64,000 nucleotides of DNA from JAGNGI01 sp035448825 (GTDB lineage Bacteria; Fidelibacterota; UBA2242): contig DAOTJS010000007.1 in assembly GCA_035448825.1 (NCBI GenBank), positions 1 to 64,000 on the forward strand. Direction: 5' to 3'. The first letter of the stretch is position 1. Every line of letters begins with the position of its first letter. Positions 18,156-26,080 of this stretch are shown here, piece by piece. The notes beneath the pieces were generated by a model. The model saw nothing but the letters and a program-made list of their open reading frames with translations, was not told where the DNA came from and ran no database searches. Both the position numbers and the translations under genes were made by a program.

Positions 18156-18276
18156 AAACCAATTTCCGACCCGCAGGCGGGGCTAGATTGGTTTCGGCGC
18201 ATCGAGCATTTGTATTTTTAGACAAGATTGACAAGATTTCTTTTTTTTGATACAGCTCTGCGGTCAAGGTATTGTA
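18156..18276. repeat. Repeat block C, hairpin piece
   Basis: Nearly identical to 14684-14802: hairpin AAACCAATTT...AGATTGGTTT with inner CCCGC/GGCGGGG stem, then TTTTTAGACAAGATTGACAA, a run of T, and CTCTGCGGTCAAGGTATTGT. It is in direct orientation relative to blocks A and B. Confidence 0.8.
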
Positions 18277-18313
18277 AATCAATAGAGTTTTTAGACAAGA
18301 TTGACCCCGAATG

Positions 18314-18357
18314 CTCCGGAGGAGTCTCTGGTGAGAGAGTTCCGCTCGGCGGGACAA
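18314..18357. repeat. Multi-hairpin element
   Basis: Three adjacent small stems: CTCC-GGA-GGAG (18314-18324), TCTC-TGGT-GAGA (18325-18336), and GTTCCGC-TC-GGCGGGAC just after. The first two recur in reverse orientation at 62252-62274, followed by a corresponding third stem, and in shorter form at 17393-17415. The inserts in the broken tRNA-Ser copies have a similar two-stem design. Confidence 0.7.
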
Positions 18358-18470
18358 GATTTTTTTTGATCTAAAATTCAGAAAATAGAAGTAGAATTAG
18401 ATTTAACCATAATTTACCTACCTGAAACCAGTAACCTGTAACCGGTTACCTGAAACCCAATCAATCATCC

Positions 18471-18518
18471 ATGCACCCATGCACCCATGCATTAATGCAC
18501 TCATGCATTCCTGCGTTC
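18471..18518. repeat. 8-bp tandem repeat (ATGCACCC type)
   Basis: Six 8-base units in a row: ATGCACCC, ATGCACCC, ATGCATTA, ATGCACTC, ATGCATTC, CTGCGTTC. It is short and non-coding, next to an ACCTGAAACC/GTAACCTGTAACC stretch that also repeats short words. Confidence 0.7.
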
Positions 18519-18541
18519 TCGGTTACTATTTAAGATTAGCC

Positions 18542-18583
18542 AAACCAATTTCTGTCACTCCAAATGCTGGGCTAACTTGGTTT
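18542..18583. repeat. Fourth copy of the AAACCAATT hairpin
   Basis: AAACCAATT at the left and ACTTGGTTT at the right, followed by CGGAGCATAAA, matching the hairpin part of blocks A, B and C but with a degenerate inner stem and without the downstream segments. Confidence 0.6.
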
Positions 18584-18748
18584 CGGAGCATAAATTTATT
18601 GATACTTTAAGCTCAACCACCTTCATCCATATAAAATGAATTACGATATTATTTCAAATCCCTGTCAATCGCTATAAATTATTATAAGTTTTTGGGAAAT
18701 CTTTATTAATTTTTACTCGGTTATGATTTTCATATTATTTTCATTAAT

Positions 18749-18778
18749 TAGACAATTTTAAATGCCCCAAAGTATATT
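18749..18778 (+). promoter_or_regulatory. Probable promoter of glutamate dehydrogenase gene
   Basis: TAGACA at 18749-18754 and TATATT at 18773-18778 are 18 bases apart, each 5 of 6 to the sigma-70 consensus. The ATG at 18811 follows with CGGAGG as ribosome site. Confidence 0.5.
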
Positions 18779-18810
18779 GGTAAAAATTTATAAAAAAAAT
18801 CGGAGGTTAA

Positions 18811-20154
18811 ATGAGCTATGTCAATTCGGTAATTGAAGGTCTTCAGAAGCGTTACCCCTGGGAAAAGGAATTCCTACAGGCGGCTACGGAAGTTCTGGAA
18901 TCACTAGAGGAGTTTGTCGAGAGTAATCCAAAGTATAAAAAGGCAAAAATACTGGAGCGGATCGTGGAACCAGAACGAGTGGTTATTTTCCGGGTTCCGT
19001 GGATGGATGACCGTGGCGAGGTGCAGGTCAATGTCGGTTATCGCGTTCAGTTCAACAGCGCTATCGGCCCTTATAAAGGCGGACTACGTTTTCATCCAGC
19101 AGTCACGTTAAGTATGATGAAATTTTTGGCTTTCGAGCAAACTTTTAAAAATGCTTTAACAACTCTGCCAATGGGTGGTGGAAAAGGCGGTTCAGAATTC
19201 AATCCGAGCGGCAAATCCGAGAATGAAATTATGAGATTTTGCCAGAGTTTTATGACGGAACTGCATCGTCATATTGGTCCATATCTCGATGTTCCTGCCG
19301 GTGATGTAGGTGTTGGAGGTCGCGAGATTGGTTACCTTTTTGGCCAATATAAACGGATCGTGAATCGCTTCGATGCGGCTACTTTAACCGGCAAAAGTTT
19401 ATCTTTTGGTGGTAGTATGCTTCGGCCGGAAGCCACTGGCTATGGTGCGGTTTATTTCGTTGTCGAGATGCTGAAAACCAAAGGCTCAACGATTAAGGGA
19501 AAAACAGTGGGAGTTTCAGGTTTCGGAAATGTAGCCTGGGGTGTTGCCAAAAAAGCCACTGAGTTAGGAGCGAAAGTAATATCATTATCCGGACCTGACG
19601 GCTGTATTATTGACCCAGACGGGGTTGGAACTGAGGAAAAATGGAATTATATGCTGGAAATGCGCGCCAGCGGACGCGATATTGTTCAGGATTATGCTGA
19701 TAAATTCGGCGTCAAATTCTATCCGCAAGCTCGACCATGGGATATTGTCCCGATGGATATTGCGATGCCCTGCGCCTTTCAAAATGAAGTCAGCCTTGAG
19801 AATGTCCAGAATTTGATCAAGAATGGGTGCCAGGTTCTAGCGGAAGTCTCGAATATGGGTTGTACGCCGGAAGCTTTCAAATTAGCTAACGCTAAAATGA
19901 TGTATGCTCCCGGCAAAGCTGTCAATGCCGGTGGTGTGGCAGTTTCCGGTCTGGAAATGAGCCAGAATTCGGAACGTTTGTCCTGGAGTGCAGAAGAAGT
20001 TGATGAAAAATTGAAATGGATTATGTCAAATATCCATTCGCAATGTCTTGCTGCAGCGGCGGAGGTTGGGGATCCTGGTAATTATGCCAAAGGCGCCAAC
20101 GTGGCTGGTTTTAAGCGAGTCGCCGAAGCCATGCTCGAGCAAGGTATTGTTTGA
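18811..20154 (+). CDS. gdhA: NADP-type glutamate dehydrogenase
   Basis: Hexameric enzyme that aminates 2-oxoglutarate to glutamate, linking nitrogen and carbon metabolism. The 447-residue length is that of the short bacterial NADP-dependent class. Visible motifs are the substrate loop GPYKGGLRFHP, the active-site lysine stretch LPMGGGKGGSEFNP, DVPAGDVGVGGREIG, the dinucleotide-binding GFGNVAWG, and the C-terminal NAGGVAVSGLEMSQNS. It stands alone with its own promoter, after a long repeat region. Cofactor preference is inferred from overall similarity to the NADP group. Confidence 0.96.
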   Translation: MSYVNSVIEGLQKRYPWEKEFLQAATEVLESLEEFVESNPKYKKAKILERIVEPERVVIFRVPWMDDRGEVQVNVGYRVQFNSAIGPYKGGLRFHPAVTLSMMKFLAFEQTFKNALTTLPMGGGKGGSEFNPSGKSENEIMRFCQSFMTELHRHIGPYLDVPAGDVGVGGREIGYLFGQYKRIVNRFDAATLTGKSLSFGGSMLRPEATGYGAVYFVVEMLKTKGSTIKGKTVGVSGFGNVAWGVAKKATELGAKVISLSGPDGCIIDPDGVGTEEKWNYMLEMRASGRDIVQDYADKFGVKFYPQARPWDIVPMDIAMPCAFQNEVSLENVQNLIKNGCQVLAEVSNMGCTPEAFKLANAKMMYAPGKAVNAGGVAVSGLEMSQNSERLSWSAEEVDEKLKWIMSNIHSQCLAAAAEVGDPGNYAKGANVAGFKRVAEAMLEQGIV

Positions 20155-20369
20155 TTTGGATTAAAAGATCGTACTCGATTTCAATAAGCACGGCGATCTG
20201 GGCTTGAAGATTTTTTAATCTATCATGGTTTTCCGGCAAGAGATGTCAAATGTTGGAAAAATCGGCTTTTAATTTTACAACCCAAGAAATATTGGTTTTC
20301 ACTAAGCAGCCAGTTTATATTAAAAGATGATGTTAGTTAGAATTTGACCCAGGTAAAAGGAAGGGTTTT

Positions 20370-21071
20370 ATGTGCGGACGTAAGACACTGACCAAAGGCA
20401 AGATGGAAATCATCGAGGAACTTTCCATCAAAGAATGGGATAATTCACTCGAAATCCAGCCGAATTATAACATAGCGCCAACCAGCATCATGCCGATTTT
20501 AGTGTATGAAAATGGGCGAATCGTGCGGGCGATGCGTTGGGGTTTAATTCCAGAATGGGTAAAAGATGCTACTTCAGTGCCGATTATGATCAACGCCCGT
20601 TGTGAATCACTGACGGAGAAACCATCGTTTCGCGGGCTGATGAATAATCATCGCTGTGTGGTAATTACCGATGGCTACTATGAATGGCAGAAAACCGAAA
20701 GTCGCAAGCAACCGTTCTACATTCATCATCCGGATAAGAAACTTCTAACGATGGCTGGGCTTTATAGTTGTTGGATTGCTTCGGATGGCAAAAAATACCT
20801 TACTTATACCGTCATCACCACTCCGGCTAATGCCCAATTACAGTATATTCACCAGCGAATGCCTGCAATCCTGACGCCGGAAGAAATTGACATCTGGATC
20901 AATTGCCATCAATTCGATCAAAAAACAGCGCTGGAATTACTTCAGCCATCACGAATGCCGCTAATCGCTTACCCCGTTTCGACTTTCGTCAATTCTGTCA
21001 AAAATAATTCTCCCCAATGTATTCAGCCGATTAATCTACCCGCTGGACAGACCAGTCTGTTAAATGATTAG
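20370..21071 (+). CDS. SRAP/YedK (HMCES-like) abasic-site DNA-protein crosslink protein
   Basis: Protects single-stranded DNA at abasic sites by forming a covalent thiazolidine bond through its N-terminal cysteine. The 233-residue protein begins MCGRKT, so Cys2 becomes the N-terminal residue after Met removal. The other active-site parts are present: NYNIAPT (Asn), MRWGLIPEW, INARCE, GYYEW (Glu) and IHQRMPAIL (His). Its end overlaps the hypF start by 8 bases, an odd pairing with hydrogenase maturation that is probably only transcriptional. No LexA-box-like site is seen upstream. Confidence 0.92.
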   Translation: MCGRKTLTKGKMEIIEELSIKEWDNSLEIQPNYNIAPTSIMPILVYENGRIVRAMRWGLIPEWVKDATSVPIMINARCESLTEKPSFRGLMNNHRCVVITDGYYEWQKTESRKQPFYIHHPDKKLLTMAGLYSCWIASDGKKYLTYTVITTPANAQLQYIHQRMPAILTPEEIDIWINCHQFDQKTALELLQPSRMPLIAYPVSTFVNSVKNNSPQCIQPINLPAGQTSLLND

Positions 21072-23400
21072 TCATAAAATAATAATTACCGGAATCGTAC
21101 AGGGGGTCGGTTTCCGGCCGTTTATCTATAATCTTGCCAGGCAATATCAACTCACCGGTTGGGTGCGAAACAATTCGAGCGGTGTGGAAATTGTTGCTCA
21201 AGGTGAACCGAGACAACTTACTTATTTCGAAGAAAAAATCCGTAATTCCCCACCGCCGCGCTGTCGTATCGAGCAATTTGAAGTAGCGCAATTCATAGCG
21301 GCTGAGAAATTTTTGGAATTTAAGATTGTAGAAAGCCAAAATGAGCCGACGAAAAGTGTCCAGGTTTCTCCTGATCTGGATATTTGTCCGGATTGCCAGC
21401 GCGAAATGTTCGATTCGTTTAACCGGCGTTATCTTTATCCCTTTATCAATTGCACGAATTGCGGGCCGCGCTTTACGATTATTCAGGATGTGCCGTACGA
21501 TCGTTCAATGACGGCAATGTGCGAATTTAAAATGTGCCTGGAATGTCAGCGCGAATATGACGATCCGTCTAATCGGCGTTTTCATGCTCAGCCGAATGCC
21601 TGTCCGGTCTGTGGGCCGCGTCTGCAATTACTCGATAGTTCCGGCCGGGAATTACTTACCGGCGGCGATGCAGGTGCTAACCGTTCTGTTTTCGAAAAAG
21701 TCGCTGAACTATTGCACGACGGTCGGATTATCGCCGTCAAAGGCGTCGGCGGTTTTCACTTAGCTTGCGATGCCCGCAATGAAGCGGCTGTCGTGACTCT
21801 ACGTCAACGCAAATACCGGGAGGATAAACCATTTGCCGTTATGTTTCCGAGCCTTTCGGAAATTGCATTATATTGTAAATGCAGCCGGGAGGAAGAGCAT
21901 TTATTGAATAGCGTACCTCATCCGATTGTTTTACTGCGAAAATTGCCTGGTCAGGATGTCGCTGCGGCTGTGGCGCCGGGCAATCATTATCTCGGCTGTT
22001 TTTTACCGTATTCACCGTTGCACTATTTACTTATGTATTTTTTTCCATATCCGCTGGTGCTTACCAGTGGCAATATCAGCGACGAACCAATTGCTTATCA
22101 AGATGACGATGCGCTTGCCCGATTGAACCGGATCGCCGATTATTTTTTAACGCATAATCGCAAAATTCACATCCGCTGTGACGATTCAGTTTATCGTGTA
22201 TGGAATAATAAACCTTATCCGTTGCGACGTTCGCGGGGCTTTGCGCCAGGCGTCGTTCCCTATAAAAATGGATTTATTCGCCCGATTTTGGCTTGTGGAC
22301 CGGAACAGAAAAACACTTTTGCCCTCGCGCAAAGCAATCATGTTTACTTAAGTCAGCATATCGGCGATTTAGTTAATTTTGAGGTGCTAAAGTCACTCAA
22401 AAATGGCATTAACCATTTTAAAAATATTTTCGCTATTGAGCCGGAAGTTGTAGCCTATGACTTGCATCCGGATTATCTTTCGACCAAATTTGCCCTTGAG
22501 TATCCGGATGAAACTCCTGACGGTCGGCGAGTCGAAAAAATTGGTGTTCAACACCATCACGCTCATGCCGTTGCTTGTCTGGCTGAAAATGATGTTGCTG
22601 AACCGGCAATCGGCATTATTCTAGATGGAACCGGCTATGGCACCGACGGCACAATCTGGGGCGGTGAAATTTTGAAAGTGGAAATGCATCGTTTTGAACG
22701 GATTGGGCATTTCCGACCGGCTCGTCTGCCGGGCGGTTCGGCGGCAATTAAATATCCCTGGCAAATGGCGGTTAGCTATCTTTACGAAACCCTGGGTTCA
22801 GAAATTAGCTCGCAAAAATTTCCATTTTTGGAAAGCGTTCCGCCTGAACAAATTGACATTGTGATTAATATGCTGAAATCTGGCTTCAACTCGCCTTTGA
22901 CGACTTCCTGCGGTCGCCTTTTCGATGGGGTAGCGGCACTGGCAGGCTTACGTAATCAGGTAAATTATGAAGGCCAAGCGGCTGTGGAATTTGAACAATG
23001 CATTGAGGATGGAAATGACCGCCCTACTTATGACTTTGAAATCGAAACCGGAACTAATAGATTTGCCATTGATTGGCGCAAGATGATTGAAGAAGTCATT
23101 ATGGATGTCAAACATCAAACTGGAATCGGACTAATCGCTACCAAATTTCATAACGGATTGGCAAATATTCTTTTGCAAGCCGCTCTAAAAGCCCGAGAAA
23201 TGACCGGTCTTAGGACGGTGGCGCTAAGCGGAGGCGTTTTTATGAATGTTTACTTGTTGACGCGTCTATCGCAATTGCTTAACGAACACGATTTCAAAGT
23301 CCGTACCCATCGTTTGGTACCCTGCAACGACGGCGGAATTGCTCTCGGCCAGACGGTAATTGCTAACGCGATCATTCAAAATCAATTGGAGAAGTTATAA
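21064..23400 (+). CDS. hypF: Carbamoyltransferase HypF ([NiFe]-hydrogenase maturation)
   Basis: Uses carbamoyl phosphate and ATP to load a carbamoyl group for the CN ligands of the [NiFe] hydrogenase centre. The 778 residues contain in order an acylphosphatase domain (GIVQGVGFRPFIYNLA), two zinc-finger halves (CPDCQREM...CTNCG and CLECQREY...CPVCG), a YrdC/Sua5 domain (GGFHLACDARNEAAV), and a Kae1-like domain with HHHAHAVACLAEN and the final LSGGVFMN. It overlaps the SRAP gene upstream and hypC downstream (TAATG). No hydrogenase structural gene is in the window. Confidence 0.96.
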   Translation: MISHKIIITGIVQGVGFRPFIYNLARQYQLTGWVRNNSSGVEIVAQGEPRQLTYFEEKIRNSPPPRCRIEQFEVAQFIAAEKFLEFKIVESQNEPTKSVQVSPDLDICPDCQREMFDSFNRRYLYPFINCTNCGPRFTIIQDVPYDRSMTAMCEFKMCLECQREYDDPSNRRFHAQPNACPVCGPRLQLLDSSGRELLTGGDAGANRSVFEKVAELLHDGRIIAVKGVGGFHLACDARNEAAVVTLRQRKYREDKPFAVMFPSLSEIALYCKCSREEEHLLNSVPHPIVLLRKLPGQDVAAAVAPGNHYLGCFLPYSPLHYLLMYFFPYPLVLTSGNISDEPIAYQDDDALARLNRIADYFLTHNRKIHIRCDDSVYRVWNNKPYPLRRSRGFAPGVVPYKNGFIRPILACGPEQKNTFALAQSNHVYLSQHIGDLVNFEVLKSLKNGINHFKNIFAIEPEVVAYDLHPDYLSTKFALEYPDETPDGRRVEKIGVQHHHAHAVACLAENDVAEPAIGIILDGTGYGTDGTIWGGEILKVEMHRFERIGHFRPARLPGGSAAIKYPWQMAVSYLYETLGSEISSQKFPFLESVPPEQIDIVINMLKSGFNSPLTTSCGRLFDGVAALAGLRNQVNYEGQAAVEFEQCIEDGNDRPTYDFEIETGTNRFAIDWRKMIEEVIMDVKHQTGIGLIATKFHNGLANILLQAALKAREMTGLRTVALSGGVFMNVYLLTRLSQLLNEHDFKVRTHRLVPCNDGGIALGQTVIANAIIQNQLEKL

Positions 23401-23636
23401 TGTGCCTGGCTGTGCCGATGAGAATTATTGAAATTGACGGAACTCGTGCCAAAGCTGAAGTCGGGGGAGTCATATACCAGGCTAATCTTGACTTTTTAAG
23501 CGATGTCAATGTCGGTGATTATATCATTGTGCACGCCGGTTTTGCCATTGAGAAATTGGATGAAACCGTGGCGCTCGAGAATCTCGCCGCCTGGCAGGAA
23601 GTTGCTACCGACATCAAGACCAAATACCGAAAATGA
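23400..23636 (+). CDS. hypC: Hydrogenase maturation chaperone HypC
   Basis: Small chaperone of 78 residues that with HypD assembles the Fe(CN)2CO unit and delivers it to the hydrogenase large subunit. It begins MCLAVPMRI, with the essential Cys2, and has the family ending VGDYIIVHAGFAIEKLDE. Its ATG overlaps the hypF stop and its end overlaps the hypD start, so the three are translationally coupled. Confidence 0.95.
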   Translation: MCLAVPMRIIEIDGTRAKAEVGGVIYQANLDFLSDVNVGDYIIVHAGFAIEKLDETVALENLAAWQEVATDIKTKYRK

Positions 23637-24727
23637 TTAAATACATTGACGAATACCGCAATCCGGAATTAATTACCAAAGCCGTTGAACGCATTCGAGC
23701 AATTACACCGAATAAAATTGTTAATCTAATGGAAGTCTGTGGCGGTCATACAATTACCATTTTTAAATTCGGATTGAAAAAATTGCTACCGGAGAATATC
23801 CATCTGATTAGCGGGCCAGGCTGTCCGGTCTGTGTGACCGATAGTGAATTTATTGATCGGGCGATTGAGATTGCTAAATTCTCGGACGTCATAATTACAA
23901 CTTTCGGTGATATGGTGCGAGTTCCTGGAAGTTACGGTAGTTTGCAGTCAGCCAGAGCTGGGGGTGCCGATGTGCGTACCTGCTATTCGCCGCTCGAGGC
24001 GGTTGAAATCGCTGAGCGGAATCCGGCGAAAGAGGTCGTTTTCCTTGGAATCGGTTTTGAGACGACTGCACCGAATATTGCCTCGGCGATTTTAAATGCT
24101 AATAGTCGGCATATCTCAAATTTTTCGGTGATGTCAGGTCATAAAACTATGCCGAAAGCGATGCAATCTCTGCTGGATTCCGGCGAAATAAGGTTGGATG
24201 GTTTTATTTGCCCGGGACATGTTACTGCTATAACTGGCCCCGAAATTTACCAATTCATAGCTGACGAATATAAAATCCCATGTGTTGTAGCTGGATTTGA
24301 GCCGCTCGATATGCTTGAGGCGATTTTTATGCTGGTTAAACAAATTGCAGAATGTCGGGCGGAAGTCGAGAATCAATATCGCCGCACCGTCAAACCAGGT
24401 GGTAACCGCCAAGCCCAGAGAATAATGGCGGAAGTTTTCGAGCCCTGCGATTCAATCTGGCGCGGGATGGGCAAAATTCATAATAGTGGTCTTAAAATTC
24501 AGGCAAAATACCGCCAGTTTGATGCCGATTGTAAATTCCAAATAAAATTGCCTCCAACTAAAAGTGTTTCGGGTTGTATTTGTGGAGATATTATGCGAGG
24601 TGCCAAAATTCCACCGGAATGTCGGTTATTTGGGAAAATCTGTACACCAGAAAATCCACAGGGCGCCTGTATGGTCAGTAGCGAAGGTACCTGCACAACC
24701 TACTTTGTTTTTGGAGACAAATTGTAG
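23633..24727 (+). CDS. hypD: Hydrogenase maturation scaffold HypD
   Basis: Iron-sulfur scaffold on which the Fe(CN)2CO group is built. The 364-residue protein is full length. It shows MEVCGGHT near residue 37, the GPGCPVCVT motif near 66, FEPLDMLEA, and the cysteine-rich C-terminus CICGDIMRGAKIPPEC...CTPENPQGACMVSSEGTC that holds the 4Fe-4S cluster. It overlaps hypC by 4 bases. After it the operon ends; hypE, hypA and hypB are not in the window. Confidence 0.96.
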   Translation: MIKYIDEYRNPELITKAVERIRAITPNKIVNLMEVCGGHTITIFKFGLKKLLPENIHLISGPGCPVCVTDSEFIDRAIEIAKFSDVIITTFGDMVRVPGSYGSLQSARAGGADVRTCYSPLEAVEIAERNPAKEVVFLGIGFETTAPNIASAILNANSRHISNFSVMSGHKTMPKAMQSLLDSGEIRLDGFICPGHVTAITGPEIYQFIADEYKIPCVVAGFEPLDMLEAIFMLVKQIAECRAEVENQYRRTVKPGGNRQAQRIMAEVFEPCDSIWRGMGKIHNSGLKIQAKYRQFDADCKFQIKLPPTKSVSGCICGDIMRGAKIPPECRLFGKICTPENPQGACMVSSEGTCTTYFVFGDKL

Positions 24728-24873
24728 ATTGAATATTGAAAATTTGTGTTAAAACTATCGAGATTCGATTTATTAATTGGAATTAAATCAGTGGTTAATA
24801 AGATATTAACCGATTTATAATTATATCAAAATAAATCAAATATAATCCTGTTAATCCTGTCTTAATTCTTATG

Positions 24874-24975
24874 CGGAGAGGGAGGGATTTCTCCGTTAGG
24901 AGTTCCTCCGGAAGAACCCCCGTCCCGAGATGTCAGTAAATGGTTGTTGAGCCTGCCGTATTTAACCATATTCAC
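24874..24975 (-). pseudogene. Decayed tRNA-Ser copy with T-loop insert
   Basis: The 3' part (acceptor CCTCTCC, T-arm region) matches the intact tRNA-Ser next door, but the T-loop is split by a 23-24-base insert made of two mini stems, TTCC-GGA-GGAA and CTCC-TAAC-GGAG. Further in, the sequence drifts: the anticodon loop reads CTCAACA and its stem no longer pairs, and no acceptor 5' strand is left. It lies 3 bases downstream of the intact tRNA 3' end. A GIY-YIG gene is not present beside it. Confidence 0.75.
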
Positions 24976-24978
24976 TTG

Positions 24979-25066
24979 CGGAGAGGGAGGGATTCGAACC
25001 CCCGTCCCGAGATAATCGGGAAACGACTTTCGAGGCCGCCGCATTCAACCACTCTGCCACCTCTCC
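24979..25066 (-). tRNA. tRNA-Ser(CGA)
   Basis: An 88-base tRNA on the minus strand. The acceptor stem GGAGAGG (5') pairs with CCTCTCC (3'), with G as discriminator. The anticodon loop CTCGAAA gives anticodon CGA at 25030-25032 (complement), reading UCG. A long variable arm closed by CCCGATT/ATCTCGGG-like pairing marks a class II tRNA, as expected for serine, and the T-arm carries GGTTCGAATCC intact. The 3' CCA is not encoded. It is the only copy of the four with an uninterrupted T-loop. Confidence 0.93.
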
Positions 25067-25260
25067 AAACAGCGGGGTTAATTTAATTCTATCAATAATG
25101 GTTTAAAAATAAAATGATAACCGCTGGATTTATTTCACTAATAACTTCATTTATAAGACTTTATAAGGATTATTTTTTTAAGAAGGAGAAATTTTCTATC
25201 TGGCTATGTATCACACTTCTAGAACTGTTCTTCTGGGGGGAATATCCCCGTCCTGATTAT

Positions 25261-25515
25261 TTACCAACCCCCTTTTTCTTTAAGGTGCTCCCTTAACCAA
25301 AAATTCCCTTTACCTCGTTTAAGGTAGTATTCACGTTTTTGAGCTTCACTTTTTGTCTGATATTCCTCAAAGTAAATCAATGTATATGGTCGGTGGGCTT
25401 TACTCGCGCGAACTTTCCCAGCATTATGCTGTTTTAGTCTGAAGGAAATATTTTCAGAATGGCCAATGTAATGAAAATTACCAGTAACGCTTTTTAAGAC
25501 ATATACGTAATACAT
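25261..25515 (-). CDS. Small GIY-YIG nuclease-like protein, copy 1
   Basis: An 84-residue single-domain protein. The GIY-equivalent is YVYVLKS (residues 3-9), YIG is at 16-18 in HYIGHS, followed by R26 and the LKQHNAGK motif, and a glutamate in LIYFEEY near residue 50, as in the UPF0213/YhbQ branch of GIY-YIG nucleases. The ATG at 25515 lies 3 bases after the 3' end of a tRNA-Ser-like sequence. An open frame continues upstream through that tRNA sequence, but its translation (ending IPPSPL) is just translated tRNA and is not believed. It differs from copy 2 by 3 residues. Confidence 0.85.
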   Translation of the reverse strand: MYYVYVLKSVTGNFHYIGHSENISFRLKQHNAGKVRASKAHRPYTLIYFEEYQTKSEAQKREYYLKRGKGNFWLREHLKEKGGW

Positions 25516-25518
25516 TAG

Positions 25519-25628
25519 CGGAGAGGGAGGGATTTCTCCAGCGGAGTTCCTGCGGAAGAACCCCCGTCCCGAGATAATCGGGAAACGACTTTCGAGGCCG
25601 CCGCATTCAACCACTCTGCCACCTCTCC
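25519..25628 (-). pseudogene. tRNA-Ser(CGA) copy disrupted in the T-loop
   Basis: From 25628 inward the sequence matches the intact tRNA through acceptor, D-arm, anticodon CGA and variable arm. In the T-loop the single base between GGTTC and GAATCC context is replaced by 23 bases forming TTCC-GCA-GGAA and CTCC-GCT-GGAG stems, so the total is 110 bases instead of 88. The T-stem and acceptor 3' strand remain. A tRNA with such a loop should not be elongation-competent unless the insert is removed. Confidence 0.8.
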
Positions 25629-25822
25629 AAACAGCGGGGTTAATTTAATTCTATCAATAATGGTTTAAAAATAAAATGATAACCGCTGGATTTATTTCAC
25701 TAATAACTTCATTTATAAGACTTTATAAGGATTATTTTTTTAAGAAGGAGAAATTTTCTATCTGGCTATGTATCACACTTCTAGAACTGTTCTTCTGGGG
25801 GGAATATCCCCGTCCTGATTAT

Positions 25823-26077
25823 TTACCAACCCCCTTTTTCTTTAAGGTGCTCCCTTAACCAAAAATTCCCTTTACCTCGTTTAAGGTAGTATTCACGTTT
25901 TTGAGCTTCACTTTTTGTCTGATATTCCTCAAAGTAAATCAATGTATATGGTCGGTGGGCTTTACTCGCGCGAACTTTGCCAGCATTATGCTGTTTTAGT
26001 CTGAAGGAAATATCTTCAGAATGGCCAATGTAATGGAAATTACCATTAATGCTTTTTAAGACATATACATAATACAT
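25823..26077 (-). CDS. Small GIY-YIG nuclease-like protein, copy 2
   Basis: Same 84-residue protein as copy 1 except V10I, T11N and N22D by position in the alignment (SVTG to SING, SENI to SEDI). All GIY-YIG motif residues are kept, including YIG at 16-18 and R26. The ATG at 26077 lies 3 bases after the next tRNA-Ser-like sequence. The near-identity in protein and spacer indicates a recent duplication or active copying. Confidence 0.85.
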   Translation of the reverse strand: MYYVYVLKSINGNFHYIGHSEDISFRLKQHNAGKVRASKAHRPYTLIYFEEYQTKSEAQKREYYLKRGKGNFWLREHLKEKGGW

Positions 26078-26080
26078 TGG

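Larger units (their letters stand above)
17261..18810. other. 1.5-kb non-coding repeat region
   Basis: No convincing gene lies here; short open frames overlap repeats and lack family features. Contents in order: repeat block B (17318-17535), a short double hairpin (17393-17415), a six-unit 42-bp tandem repeat (17564-17815), block C pieces (17929-18001, 18156-18276), a multi-hairpin (18314-18357), an 8-bp tandem repeat (18471-18518), a fourth hairpin copy (18542-18583), and the probable gdhA promoter (18749-18778). Confidence 0.7.
25067..25628 (-). mobile_element. 562-bp unit 1: broken tRNA-Ser plus GIY-YIG gene
   Basis: In tRNA orientation the unit is: tRNA-Ser-like sequence with T-loop insert (25519-25628), 3 bases, GIY-YIG gene (25261-25515), then a 194-base spacer ending at the intact tRNA. 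Unit 2 repeats it at an offset of exactly 562 bases with few differences. Ends coincide with tRNA 5' ends, as expected if the tRNA gene is the recombination or insertion target and is copied each time. Confidence 0.7.

Noticed and set aside
18121..18357. 78-residue open frame on the minus strand
   Set aside because: It lies entirely in repeat block C and the multi-hairpin element and has no family features.
24862..25044. 60-codon open frame on the minus strand across the tRNA-Ser region
   Set aside because: It is translated tRNA sequence (phrases such as RIPPSP come from the T-arm and acceptor stem) and has no protein family character.
25114..25296. Duplicated 60-residue open frame on the plus strand (second copy 25676-25858)
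   Set aside because: It is identical in both units only because the whole 562-bp unit is duplicated; it overlaps the GIY-YIG gene end, has no ribosome site and no recognisable domain.
25516..25614. 33-residue N-terminal extension of the GIY-YIG protein (also at 26078-26176)
   Set aside because: The extension is encoded by the tRNA-Ser-like sequence. The ATG 3 bases after the tRNA gives a complete GIY-YIG domain.
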